DNA of 49,436 nt from Mycobacterium sp. PSTR-4-N (lineage in GTDB: Bacteria > Actinomycetota > Actinomycetes > Mycobacteriales > Mycobacteriaceae): positions 1-49,436 of the forward strand of contig NZ_JAKRFN010000033.1 in the NCBI RefSeq assembly GCF_022348085.1. Direction: 5' to 3'. Positions 34,245 through 41,147 of the stretch are shown one piece after another. The position numbers and the translations under genes are program-made. Every line of letters begins with the position of its first letter. Positions within the stretch are counted from its first letter, which is position 1. The notes beneath the pieces were generated by a model. The model was not told the DNA's origin. It did no database searches and saw only the letters and a program-made list of their open reading frames with translations.

Positions 34245-34429
34245 GCGCTCACCCCCGTCTGCAGGCGTCGTAGACAGACCGGGCCACAGGTGCGCACGAC
34301 TGACAGGTGGGCGCGCAGCGGTCGGCGACACTGGGTGCAGCGGACGGTAGACTGTGGGCAGCTCGTCGCCGTGAGCTTGTTGGGAGCCGCCTCGTTGCCC
34401 GCGGGGCGGTTTCTTCGTTCCCGGATCAT
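34241..34429 (-). CDS. Small zinc-motif element protein, 62 aa
   Basis: Basic protein with CPQSTVRCTQCRRPL and CGPVCLRRLQ, a four-Cys zinc ribbon. Overlaps both neighbours by four bases. Likely DNA- or RNA-binding; role unknown. Confidence 0.6.
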   Translation of the reverse strand: MIRERRNRPAGNEAAPNKLTATSCPQSTVRCTQCRRPLRAHLSVVRTCGPVCLRRLQTGVSA

Positions 34430-34683
34430 GATGCGGCGCCTCCCCGCATGGGGGTGAGGAGGGCGTCGAGGTCAGCGACCTTGATCTTGATGAGTCGCTT
34501 ACCGAGCCGGTAGGCCGGTAGTTCACCGCTGGTTATTAGGCGGCGCACCGTCTTATGTTCGACGCCGAGATAGGCTGCGGCGTCGGGGATTCCGAAGTAT
34601 GCCGGTGCGGGGTTTCGCCGCTGAGAGCGGTTAGAGTGCGTCGATTTGCGGCGAGGTGCTGCTGTCGTCGATGTGTCGGGCAT
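34426..34683 (-). CDS. HTH excisionase-like protein
   Basis: An 85-residue protein with a Ser/Arg-rich head and a MerR-like HTH_17 domain: FGIPDAAAYLGVEHKTVRRLITSGELPAYRLGKRLIKIK. This family includes phage excisionases (Xis), which bend attachment-site DNA; it could also be the repressor. It heads the leftward operon. Preceded by GAAGGGGACGGCTCCC. Confidence 0.75.
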   Translation of the reverse strand: MPDTSTTAAPRRKSTHSNRSQRRNPAPAYFGIPDAAAYLGVEHKTVRRLITSGELPAYRLGKRLIKIKVADLDALLTPMRGGAAS

Positions 34684-34979
34684 GTGGGAGCCGTCCCCTT
34701 CGGGAACTGGCTCGCTGGCCCGTCAAGATGTGCGAGCGTCCGCGGTCACTGCCGCATAGACCGTCTTCACGATAACACTTGAGTCCGCTTGTGGGCCTTT
34801 AAGTCCGGTTCAATGGGTCGACGGTGCTTCGTCGGCCCTCGCGATTAAGGATGCCGGCGACGGTGAAAGTCCGCTCACCGCTGCACTCGCAGGCAGCGAA
34901 TAACATCTGTCGGTGCCCGCCGATTGCACGGTTTTCCGCGCCTGGGTCCGCGTCGTCTCTAATGAGGGTGAATTCCCAA
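34684..34979. promoter_or_regulatory. Control region of leftward element operon
   Basis: The region before the HTH gene is AT-richer than the flanks. It carries two near-identical 9-mers, AGTCCGCTT (34782-34790) and AGTCCGGTT (34802-34810), 20 bp apart, i.e. two helical turns, a candidate operator pair. A TTGACG element near 34724 could serve as -35 for the operon. A weak minus ORF overlaps it. Confidence 0.4.
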
Positions 34980-35026
34980 TCATACAAGCTGCAGCGAACG
35001 TTTCCGATCGCGCATAGCACGGGCAA
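34799..35026 (-). CDS. Possible element ORF, 75 aa
   Basis: Begins MPVLCAIGNVRCSLYDWEF and has LFAACECSGERTFTVAGIL. Third-position GC is moderate (about 69%). It overlaps the end of the gene at 34980 by 47 bases and covers the candidate operator. Coding status is doubtful. Confidence 0.3.
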   Translation of the reverse strand: MPVLCAIGNVRCSLYDWEFTLIRDDADPGAENRAIGGHRQMLFAACECSGERTFTVAGILNREGRRSTVDPLNRT

Positions 35027-35306
35027 GGTGTTGCGGACCTGCGTCGTGTGGCAGTTCCTGATTGCTCGGTTTCATCCTGCGATAGCAGACGGCTTTCGCC
35101 GGCGATCCGTCAGATAGGCGGACCTCGAGCACCTGCACTACCGGCGCGTTGCACCGGCCCCTGCAGAAAATCTCGTGCACGGTCAGCTTGGCTCTCTTCG
35201 TCGCGGGCTGCTTTCTGATTGCCGCGATCTGTCTGCGGACGTAGTCGAACTCTTCGCTCCGCGCGCGGTCGAACTCTTCGGCGGACATATCCCGGGCGTC
35301 CTTCAT
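34980..35306 (-). CDS. Element protein next to integrase, 108 aa
   Basis: The ATG overlaps the integrase stop by one base. The N-terminus MSAEEFDRARSEEFDYVRRQ is a charged helix; FCRGRCNAP and a later Cys may bind metal. Translational coupling to integrase suggests a recombination accessory. No family recognised. Confidence 0.55.
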   Translation of the reverse strand: MKDARDMSAEEFDRARSEEFDYVRRQIAAIRKQPATKRAKLTVHEIFCRGRCNAPVVQVLEVRLSDGSPAKAVCYRRMKPSNQELPHDAGPQHLARAMRDRKRSLQLV

Positions 35307-36439
35307 CAGAGCCCCGTGCCGGCGGCGTGTTCTTCGCTGGCCATCCGGGACAACGCCGCGGCGATCTGCGCATCACGGTCGGCGGCGACGTGCTGGTACC
35401 GCAGGGCGGCGCTGACGGTGCTGTGGCCGAGCCGACCCATGAGTTCGGCGAGCGTTGCGCCGGTCTGGGCCGCCAGCGTGGCCCCGGTGTGCCGAAGGTC
35501 GTGGAACCGAAGGTCCGGGCGCCGGGCCGCCTCTCGCGCCGGATAGAAGTACCGGTACAGCGACGAGGGCTGCATGTGGCCACCGTTCACCGCGGGGAAG
35601 AGCAGCGCGTCGCGGCCGGCGCCGGTGTGTTGCGTGAGGTGCTGCTCGACCAGGGGCAGCAGATGGGGCGGGATCGCGACGTCGCGGGATCCGGCCGCGG
35701 ACTTCGGCGTGGTGACCACCATTTCGCCGGCGACGCGGACGACGGCGCGCCGGACCCGGATCACGTTGCCGTCGATGTCCCTGCGTCTCAGCTCCGACAA
35801 CTCGCCAAAGCGCATCGCACACCAGGCCGCCAGTACCACCATCAGGCGCAGCCGCTCGGGCATCGCGTTCGCGATCGTCTCGAGCTCGGCCAGCGTTGCC
35901 GGTTTGATCTTCACACGCCGTTCCGTGTTCCCGGCGCCAGAGATCGTGCAGGGGTTCTGGTCGGCCATTCCCTCCGATGCCGCGGTGGCCATGATCGTCG
36001 AGAGCAGGGAGTAGGAATGCGCGCGGATCACCGGCGAGCCGACCGCGCACGTCGCGTACCACTTCCGTACTGCGTCCGGGGTGATCGACCGGACGGTGCC
36101 CTTCCCGAACGTCGGCAAGATGTGATCGCGCAGCAGCTTCCCGTAGTGCTCTCTGGTGCGATCCTTCAGCGGCCGCCCCTTGACGGTGCGGCGCCGGACC
36201 CACTCCGCGGCGTAGTCGGCGAACACGGCGGTGGGGCGTTCATCCTGTCCGCTCGACGGAGACCAGAGTTCCCGGTCGATCTCGCGGCGCCGATCGGTGA
36301 GCCATGCTTCGCCGTCCTGCTTCAGCGCGAACGTCGTCGGAGCCTCGTACAGCATTCCGTCAGGGCCTGTGTAGGAAGCCTTCCAGCGGCCGGAGCGGAA
36401 CTGCCGCAATCGGCCGAAGCTGCGCCGTGGTTTGGTCAC
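35306..36439 (-). CDS. int: Tyrosine integrase
   Basis: A 377-residue phage integrase: N-terminal arm-binding region, core-binding SAM-like domain (VFADYAAEWVRRR...) and a C-terminal catalytic domain with Arg in CAMRFGELSELRRRDID, HDLRHTGATLAAQTG (His, Arg), LGHSTVSAALRYQH (His, catalytic Tyr). GTG 36439 has AAGGCGG upstream; GTG 36460 is possible. It lies next to attR and the right arm site, as expected for an integrase acting on tRNA-Val. Confidence 0.9.
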   Translation of the reverse strand: MTKPRRSFGRLRQFRSGRWKASYTGPDGMLYEAPTTFALKQDGEAWLTDRRREIDRELWSPSSGQDERPTAVFADYAAEWVRRRTVKGRPLKDRTREHYGKLLRDHILPTFGKGTVRSITPDAVRKWYATCAVGSPVIRAHSYSLLSTIMATAASEGMADQNPCTISGAGNTERRVKIKPATLAELETIANAMPERLRLMVVLAAWCAMRFGELSELRRRDIDGNVIRVRRAVVRVAGEMVVTTPKSAAGSRDVAIPPHLLPLVEQHLTQHTGAGRDALLFPAVNGGHMQPSSLYRYFYPAREAARRPDLRFHDLRHTGATLAAQTGATLAELMGRLGHSTVSAALRYQHVAADRDAQIAAALSRMASEEHAAGTGL

Positions 36440-36450
36440 TGTTGCCGCCT

Positions 36451-36471
36451 TTTGCACCACATATGCACCAC
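36451..36471 (+). promoter_or_regulatory. Right presumed integrase arm site
   Basis: Identical to the 21-mer at 26165-26185, 119 bp inside attR and overlapping the integrase start region. Besides binding integrase it may autoregulate int. Confidence 0.6.
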
Positions 36472-36589
36472 ATTAGAGGGTATTTGTGGGCACTTGTGGT
36501 CATCTCGGGTGAATGCTACTGTTTCGCGTGTCGGCAGGTCAGAGACCTTTTGACGCTGCTCAGCAACAATATAGCGGAGTCCTGGTGAG

Positions 36590-36618
36590 ACTGGTTCAAT
36601 CCCAGTATCGCGCACCAC
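36590..36618 (+). repeat. attR core direct repeat
   Basis: Exact 29-bp copy of the tRNA-Val(GAC) 3' end. It is not a full tRNA, as no acceptor or D arm precedes it. It marks the right junction of the element with the chromosome. Confidence 0.92.
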
Positions 36619-36816
36619 ATTTCGTCGTCGGCTTCACGCCGGCTCGGCACTGTGCCGGCCATTTCTGACACCCCGCTGTGAACTTGCCAAAGCCCGTTCC
36701 GGCGGTCAGTCGATCAACAGCAGATGCGGGTGGTTCTCCGCAAGTTGGCTCCTCATCATCGACGCCACACCTGCCGGGTCTCCGTCTCCCGGCTGACACC
36801 ACCCCAGGAGATCGAC

Positions 36817-37062
36817 ATGTCCAACCGCCTCATCACCGCAACCGCCGGACTGCTCACCGGAGCCGCCATGCTCACCGCCTCGCTGAGCGGTGCAGCCATC
36901 TCCCAAGCCTCCAGCGGCGTCGACCAGCAGGGCACGTATCCCAAAGCCAGCAGCTACGACGGCGTCCAAGGCGGCGTCGCCCTGTGCAGCCAGCACGGCA
37001 TCAAGATGCCGTGCGGTCCCAACTTCACGCCGGGCATCACGAAGTCCAACAACGAGGGCTGA
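36817..37062 (+). CDS. Small secreted protein, 81 aa
   Basis: Signal peptide MSNRLITATAGLLTGAAMLT... with cleavage near SGAAIS-QAS, then a short mature part of about 50 residues with two Cys (CSQHGIKMPC) likely bridged. AGGAG precedes the ATG. No known family. First gene outside the element. Confidence 0.7.
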   Translation: MSNRLITATAGLLTGAAMLTASLSGAAISQASSGVDQQGTYPKASSYDGVQGGVALCSQHGIKMPCGPNFTPGITKSNNEG

Positions 37063-37086
37063 GCGCCCCTTCTTCCAACCCACTGT

Positions 37087-37102
37087 TCGAACATATGATC
37101 GA
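37087..37102 (+). promoter_or_regulatory. Candidate LexA (SOS) box over a -10
   Basis: TCGAAC-ATAT-GATCGA differs by one base from the mycobacterial SOS palindrome TCGAAC-N4-GTTCGA. It contains TATGAT (37094-37099), a good -10, placed seven bases before the GTG at 37106. A LexA dimer here would block the promoter. Confidence 0.55.
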
Positions 37103-37105
37103 ACT

Positions 37106-37405
37106 GTGGGTCTCCAACAGATCGGCCACGGCGGGCAGCCCCTGCGGACGGTGTTCCGCAGGGTGCACCCGCCGATCGCCGTTCTGGTCGACCTCGTCGC
37201 GATGTTCCCCCGCGAACCCCACAGCGCCGGCCGCTACCACCCGCACGGATTACAGATGGACACCATCGTCGAAGGCCGGCTGTCCTGCTGGGGTCTCGGC
37301 GAACAGGGCGGCTGGTGGGGGCTGGTGTCCTACGACGTGAGCTTCGGCGGAGACAAACAGGCCGTGACCCACTGGGTGCCCGCCTGGGTGCTGAAGATGA
37401 AGTAG
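37106..37405 (+). CDS. Conserved-looking protein, leaderless, 99 aa
   Basis: A GTG start with no ribosome site but a -10 at the exact distance for a leaderless mRNA. The sequence is beta-rich: VHPPIAVLVDLVAMFPREP, YHPHGLQMDTIVEGRLSCWGLGEQGGWWGL. I do not recognise the family. The upstream SOS-like box suggests induction by DNA damage. Confidence 0.6.
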   Translation: MGLQQIGHGGQPLRTVFRRVHPPIAVLVDLVAMFPREPHSAGRYHPHGLQMDTIVEGRLSCWGLGEQGGWWGLVSYDVSFGGDKQAVTHWVPAWVLKMK

Positions 37406-37508
37406 CTCTTTGATGTTCACCACATGTTCGCGCCGTTGTCCCTGCACAGCCACCGGAGAGTGGCACTGGCTGATTGACGACGACTATCCGCCCGACGAAG
37501 CTGGGCTC

Positions 37509-37709
37509 GTGATCGAGTTGAGTGAGCAGCAGATCATCGACCAGCTGGCTCAGCGCCTGGCCGATGCCCACGCCTCCGTGGCACCCGACCGCGTGGCCGC
37601 AGTGGTGCACCAGGAGTACGCGCGGTTCACGGGCCGCCCCATCCGGGATTTCATCCCGCTGTTCGTCGAACGCAACGCCCATGCGGAACTGAGCCGTCTC
37701 GGCTCCTGA
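37509..37709 (+). CDS. Small three-helix-bundle-type protein
   Basis: From GTG 37509 (66 aa): SEQQIIDQLAQRLADAHASVAPDRVAAVVHQEYARF then FIPLFVERNAHAEL, a pattern I recall from small mycobacterial three-helix-bundle dimerisation proteins. The open frame extends upstream to 37410, but that part looks unrelated. Function unknown. Confidence 0.6.
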   Translation: MIELSEQQIIDQLAQRLADAHASVAPDRVAAVVHQEYARFTGRPIRDFIPLFVERNAHAELSRLGS

Positions 37710-37821
37710 CACCCTGATCGTTATCGATTTTGTAGCAGAGATCTACCTTGCTATTAGGTCGCTCTCAGGTTCGGCTCTTACCGTCGAGACCAACACGTTG
37801 CGACAAGACATCCCCGATACG

Positions 37822-37860
37822 CTCGGCCCGCCACCAACCCCCCTCAGGTGGCGGGCCGAG
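37822..37860. terminator. Strong GC hairpin
   Basis: A perfect 14-bp stem (CTCGGCCCGCCACC / GGTGGCGGGCCGAG) with an 11-base loop in the 244-bp gap between the genes ending at 37709 and starting at 37954. It probably ends transcription from the left. Confidence 0.7.
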
Positions 37861-37953
37861 ATCATGTCGGGGCAGTGCGAAACCCCGCGTCGTCGCGGCG
37901 CCACCGGCTAAGGTTGGCGCTCCAGCAACGAACCGGCGACCAGAGGGTGGGAC

Positions 37954-38379
37954 ATGATTCGCGAGATGGCGGCGTCGACGCTGATCAGCCTGGCCGCGGT
38001 GGGCATGGCTCCTGTGGCCGCAGCCGAACCCGGCCCCATCTACTTCGATGAACCGGGCCATTACGCCAACGACGTTCCAGGCATGCTCTACGACGCCCAC
38101 CTGACCGCGCCGTGCACGAACATGGAACGGTTCACCTTCGGGCGCGGCCCCGGCGGCGAAGCGCTGCAGTGCCGGTGGATACCGAATCAATGGCCGCCGG
38201 TCTACACCGGTTTCTGGCAGATCACCTATGACCTCAAGGGTGTGCAGGACATCGGCGCGCCGTGCCCCAACCCGCAATCGGCCGCTCAAGCACCCGATGG
38301 GCGCCCACTGGTGTGCATGGGCGACCAGGGGTGGCAGGCCGGCATCTACAACCGTGAAGGTTTCACACCGATCAACTAG
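37954..38379 (+). CDS. Secreted protein, 141 aa
   Basis: Signal peptide MIREMAASTLISLAAVG...AAA-EP, then YFDEPGHYANDVPGMLYDAH, four Cys and several Trp/Tyr. No known family. GAGGGTGGG precedes the ATG. Converges with the AraC-type gene, overlapping it by eight bases. Confidence 0.72.
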   Translation: MIREMAASTLISLAAVGMAPVAAAEPGPIYFDEPGHYANDVPGMLYDAHLTAPCTNMERFTFGRGPGGEALQCRWIPNQWPPVYTGFWQITYDLKGVQDIGAPCPNPQSAAQAPDGRPLVCMGDQGWQAGIYNREGFTPIN

Positions 38380-38794
38380 CGGAGCTGCGCAGCGTCCGAC
38401 TCGGCTCGGTGCCGAAGATCTCTTTGTAGGCGCTGCTGAATCGGCCGGGATGGGTGAAGCCGCACCGGCCGGCGATCGAGGTGACGGTGTCGCGCGCCGG
38501 ATCGGCGGATTTGAGCTCCAGGTGCGCCCGTTCCAGACGAATCCTGCGCAGGTACTCCAGCGGCGTGACGCCCACATGCTCGCGGAACGCGTACTGGATC
38601 GCTCGCGGAGTCACATCGGCTGCCGCCGAGATGTCGCGGATGGTGATGTCGTACTGCGCGTTCTCGTGGATGAAGTCCAGCGCACGGCGCAGCATCCGCG
38701 GGTGCTGGGTCTTGGTCTTCTCATCAGGGCGCATCCGTTCGGTTTCCCGGACTTCCGCTGAAACGAAACTTCTCAGTGATTCACACCACTGCAT
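38372..38794 (-). CDS. AraC-type DNA-binding domain protein, short
   Basis: A 140-residue protein that is only the AraC/XylS double-HTH domain: ITIRDISAAADVTPRAIQYAFREHVGVTPLEYLRRIRLERAHLEL and SIAGRCGFTHPGRFSSAYKEIFGTEPSRTL. The usual 150-200-residue sensor domain is missing. It may be a truncated gene or a stand-alone SoxS/MarA-type regulator. It is divergent from the SRPBCC gene with only 14 bp between starts, so the two promoters overlap the genes. Confidence 0.75.
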   Translation of the reverse strand: MQWCESLRSFVSAEVRETERMRPDEKTKTQHPRMLRRALDFIHENAQYDITIRDISAAADVTPRAIQYAFREHVGVTPLEYLRRIRLERAHLELKSADPARDTVTSIAGRCGFTHPGRFSSAYKEIFGTEPSRTLRSSAS

Positions 38795-38808
38795 GCCACG
38801 ATCGACCC

Positions 38809-39294
38809 ATGACCGATCGCATCGAAGTGACCCGCACCATCGCCGCAGCTCCCGACGCCGTTTTCGCCGTGCTGTGTGACCCTCAAGGCCACGTGGCCAT
38901 CGACGCCACCGGAATGCTGCAGGACGCGGACGGCGAACCCGTGCGGGCCGTCGGTGACTCCTTCGTCGTTCACATGGACCGGGAGGCGCTCAACGACTTC
39001 CCCATGGGCCGCTACGACGTCACCGTGGAGATCACCGAGTACGAGCAGGACAGGCTCATCGCCTGGACCATCCTCGGTCAGATCCGCCCCCAGATCGGCC
39101 ACGTCTACGGCTATCGGTTGGAGCCGAGCGGGACGGACACGCTGGTCACCTCGTTCTACGACTGGTCGGGGATCGATCAGCAGTGGCGCGAGGCCGGGAT
39201 CTTCCCCGTGGTGTCGGAACTGGCGCTGCGGGGCACGCTCGGCATCCTCGACCGCACAGTCCGGCGCGGATACCCACGGTCAACCCAGGGTTGA
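38809..39294 (+). CDS. SRPBCC (START-like) family protein
   Basis: A 161-residue helix-grip protein: IEVTRTIAAAPDAVFAVLCDP at the start and GTDTLVTSFYDWSGI before the long C-terminal helix. Binds a hydrophobic ligand in the family; ligand unknown. The last bases and stop lie inside the first clpC2 operator palindrome. Confidence 0.8.
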   Translation: MTDRIEVTRTIAAAPDAVFAVLCDPQGHVAIDATGMLQDADGEPVRAVGDSFVVHMDREALNDFPMGRYDVTVEITEYEQDRLIAWTILGQIRPQIGHVYGYRLEPSGTDTLVTSFYDWSGIDQQWREAGIFPVVSELALRGTLGILDRTVRRGYPRSTQG

Positions 39295-39323
39295 CGCATC
39301 CCGTTCGTCAACCTACGGTTGAC
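39279..39323. promoter_or_regulatory. Twin operator palindromes of clpC2
   Basis: Two 17-bp palindromes of the form GTCAACC-N3-GGTTGAC at 39279-39295 and 39307-39323, centres 28 bp apart. The second covers TACGGT (39314-39319), a -10 hexamer placed for a leaderless start at the ATG 39326. A bound repressor would block transcription. ClpC2 carries a helix-turn-helix-like N-terminus, so autoregulation is likely. Confidence 0.75.
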
Positions 39324-39325
39324 GC

Positions 39326-40054
39326 ATGTCCGACGCGCCCGACGCCCGCATCACCCACCCCGTCCGCCTCGACGACCTCATCGACGCGATCACTCGTGTC
39401 CACGATCAGCCGCTCGATCAGCTGACCGACGCGGTGCTTGCCGCCGAGGCGCTCGGCGAGGTCGCCGACCATCTGATCGGTCACTTCGTGGACCAGGCGC
39501 GCCGGTCGGGTGCCTCCTGGACCGACATCGGCAAATGCATGGGCGTCACCAAGCAGGCGGCCCAGAAGCGGTTCGTGCCCAAGACCCCGACCGACGCCGC
39601 GGCGATGGACCCGAACGCCGGCTTCCAGCGCTTCACCCCGCGCGCCCGCGCCGTGATCGTGGAAGCGCAGAACCGTGCGCACTCCGCCCGCAATGCCGAG
39701 ATCAATCCCGCACACCTCGTCCTCGGACTCTTCGCCGACCCGACCGGGCTCGCTGCCCGCCTCCTCGCCGACCAGGGGGTCGACGGCAAGACGGCCGCCA
39801 CGGCGATCACCCTGCCCGCACCCGTCGACGCGGTACCGGCGCTGATCCCGTTCGACGCCCGCGCCAGGAAGGCACTCGAGCTCACGTTCCGGCAGGCACT
39901 GCGTCTCGGCCACAACTACATCGGGACCGAACACCTCCTGCTCGCGCTCTACGACGAGGAGGACGACGACGGCGTGCTGCACCGTCTCGGCGTCGACATC
40001 GGGCGGTTCGAGGGCGACCTGCGCGCGGCGCTGGAGGCGTTCACCCAGCAGTGA
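39326..40054 (+). CDS. clpC2: ClpC2-type protein (HTH plus Clp N-domain)
   Basis: A 242-residue protein without AAA+ modules. Residues about 1-85 contain a DNA-binding-like helix-turn-helix (SGASWTDIGKCMGVTKQAAQKRF); residues about 95-240 are the double Clp N-domain (FTPRARAVIVEAQNRAH, NPAHLVLGLFADP, GHNYIGTEHLLLALYDE). Its position matches Rv2667. As I recall, ClpC2 binds cyclomarin-type antibiotics that mimic ClpC1 ligands and derepresses its own gene. The twin palindromes at its start fit that model. Confidence 0.85.
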   Translation: MSDAPDARITHPVRLDDLIDAITRVHDQPLDQLTDAVLAAEALGEVADHLIGHFVDQARRSGASWTDIGKCMGVTKQAAQKRFVPKTPTDAAAMDPNAGFQRFTPRARAVIVEAQNRAHSARNAEINPAHLVLGLFADPTGLAARLLADQGVDGKTAATAITLPAPVDAVPALIPFDARARKALELTFRQALRLGHNYIGTEHLLLALYDEEDDDGVLHRLGVDIGRFEGDLRAALEAFTQQ

Positions 40055-40122
40055 GCGGCGTATCCGGCCGACGGCCTCGGCCGGTGTGCGATCATGCCAG
40101 GACGTCTACGAGGGGACCGGAC

Positions 40123-40620
40123 ATGCGACGCTGGCTCGTCATCGTGCTCGCCGCCACCATGGCCATGCTGGGCGGCGTCCTCGCGCCACCCGCGAGTGCC
40201 GCCGTGATCCCGATCGGACGGCTGGGCGAGACGCTGCGCGTCGAGTTCAAGGGCCTCGTCGCCGACGTCGCGGTCCTCGGGGTCAACCCCTCTCCGGTGC
40301 CGCCCGGATTCGGCTATCCGCCGCGCGCCCCGCGCTACCAGGTGTACCGGGCCGACGTCACGATCACCCCGGTCAAGCTGCCCACGCCCTACGCGATGGC
40401 CATCACCTACGGATTCCGCGGCGTGACCCCGACCGGTGACGCGTATGAGCCCCGCAACAGCGACGCCCCCGACGCGCTGCAGTACGGCATGCAGGACGCT
40501 CAGGTCGGTCGCACCTTCACCGGCGGCGTGTGGTGGGACTGCTACCGCGACCTGGTGTCCAACGTCGTGCTGATCGACAGGATCACCGGCGTCCGCCTGG
40601 CTCAGTGGAACGTCAGCTGA
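40123..40620 (+). CDS. Secreted protein, 165 aa
   Basis: Signal peptide MRRWLVIVLAATMAMLGG...ASA-AV, then a beta-rich domain (LRVEFKGLVADVAVLGVNP, YRADVTITPVKLPTPYAMAITYGFRG). Follows clpC2 as Rv2668 does. GAGGGGACC precedes the ATG. Function unknown. Confidence 0.72.
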   Translation: MRRWLVIVLAATMAMLGGVLAPPASAAVIPIGRLGETLRVEFKGLVADVAVLGVNPSPVPPGFGYPPRAPRYQVYRADVTITPVKLPTPYAMAITYGFRGVTPTGDAYEPRNSDAPDALQYGMQDAQVGRTFTGGVWWDCYRDLVSNVVLIDRITGVRLAQWNVS

Positions 40621-41147
40621 GCCTGCGGATAACGCCCGCCGACGCCGCCCGGGTCGACGAACTCGCCGACGTCGCAGCGCGCACCTTTCCGCTCGCTTGT
40701 CCCCCGTCGTGCACACCGGATGACGTGGCCGCCTTCGTCGCCGAGAACCTGACCGCCGACCGATTCGCCGGCTACCTGCGCGACCCTGACCGCGCGGTGT
40801 TCACCGCGCTCGAGGGCGACCAGATGATCGGCTACGCGATGCTGATCGCCGGGTTGCCCGAGGATCCCGATGTGGCCGCCGCGGTGACCGCCCGCCCCAC
40901 GGTGGAACTGTCGAAGATGTACGTGCTGCCCGACGCGCATGGCGCCGGCGCGTCGGCGGCGCTGATGTCGGCCGCGCTGCAGCACGCCGCCACCGTGTCC
41001 GCGGCCTCGGTGTGGCTCGGTGTCAATCAGAAGAATGTTCGCGCACAACGCTTTTACCGCAAGCACGGCTTCGAGGTCACCGGCACGAAGACGTTCCGGG
41101 TGGGCGGACACCTCGAAGAGGACTACGTGATGGTGCGCCCCGTCTGA
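40605..41147 (+). CDS. GNAT-family acetyltransferase
   Basis: A 180-residue N-acetyltransferase: KMYVLPDAHGAGASAALMSAAL carries the acetyl-CoA loop (usual Q/RxxGxG/A) and NVRAQRFYRKHGFEVTGTKTF is the C-terminal motif. GTG 40605 overlaps the previous gene by 16 bases. Synteny with Rv2669. Substrate unknown. Converges with zapE, overlapping 25 bases. Confidence 0.8.
   Translation: MERQLSLRITPADAARVDELADVAARTFPLACPPSCTPDDVAAFVAENLTADRFAGYLRDPDRAVFTALEGDQMIGYAMLIAGLPEDPDVAAAVTARPTVELSKMYVLPDAHGAGASAALMSAALQHAATVSAASVWLGVNQKNVRAQRFYRKHGFEVTGTKTFRVGGHLEEDYVMVRPV

Larger units (their letters stand above)
26102..36618. mobile_element. phiRv2-like prophage/satellite, 10.5 kb
   Basis: An element bounded by 29-bp direct repeats in the 3' end of tRNA-Val(GAC). 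A tyrosine integrase lies at the right end. A leftward chain of overlapping genes follows: HTH excisionase-like, small proteins, DUF3631 helicase/primase-like, WhiB-like, small proteins, scaffold-like, major capsid, small and unknown proteins, HNH. Cargo sits at the left. Size, target and content match the M. tuberculosis phiRv1/phiRv2 type. No large terminase, portal, tail or lysis genes were found, so it probably moves with a helper phage. Confidence 0.88.

Noticed and set aside
36590..36618. Second tRNA-Val gene
   Set aside because: Only the T arm and acceptor 3' half are present; it is attR.
37740..37800. Possible degenerate tRNA 3' end or second att site
   Set aside because: A GGTTCG-like stretch is present, but no stems pair well and no matching repeat was found.
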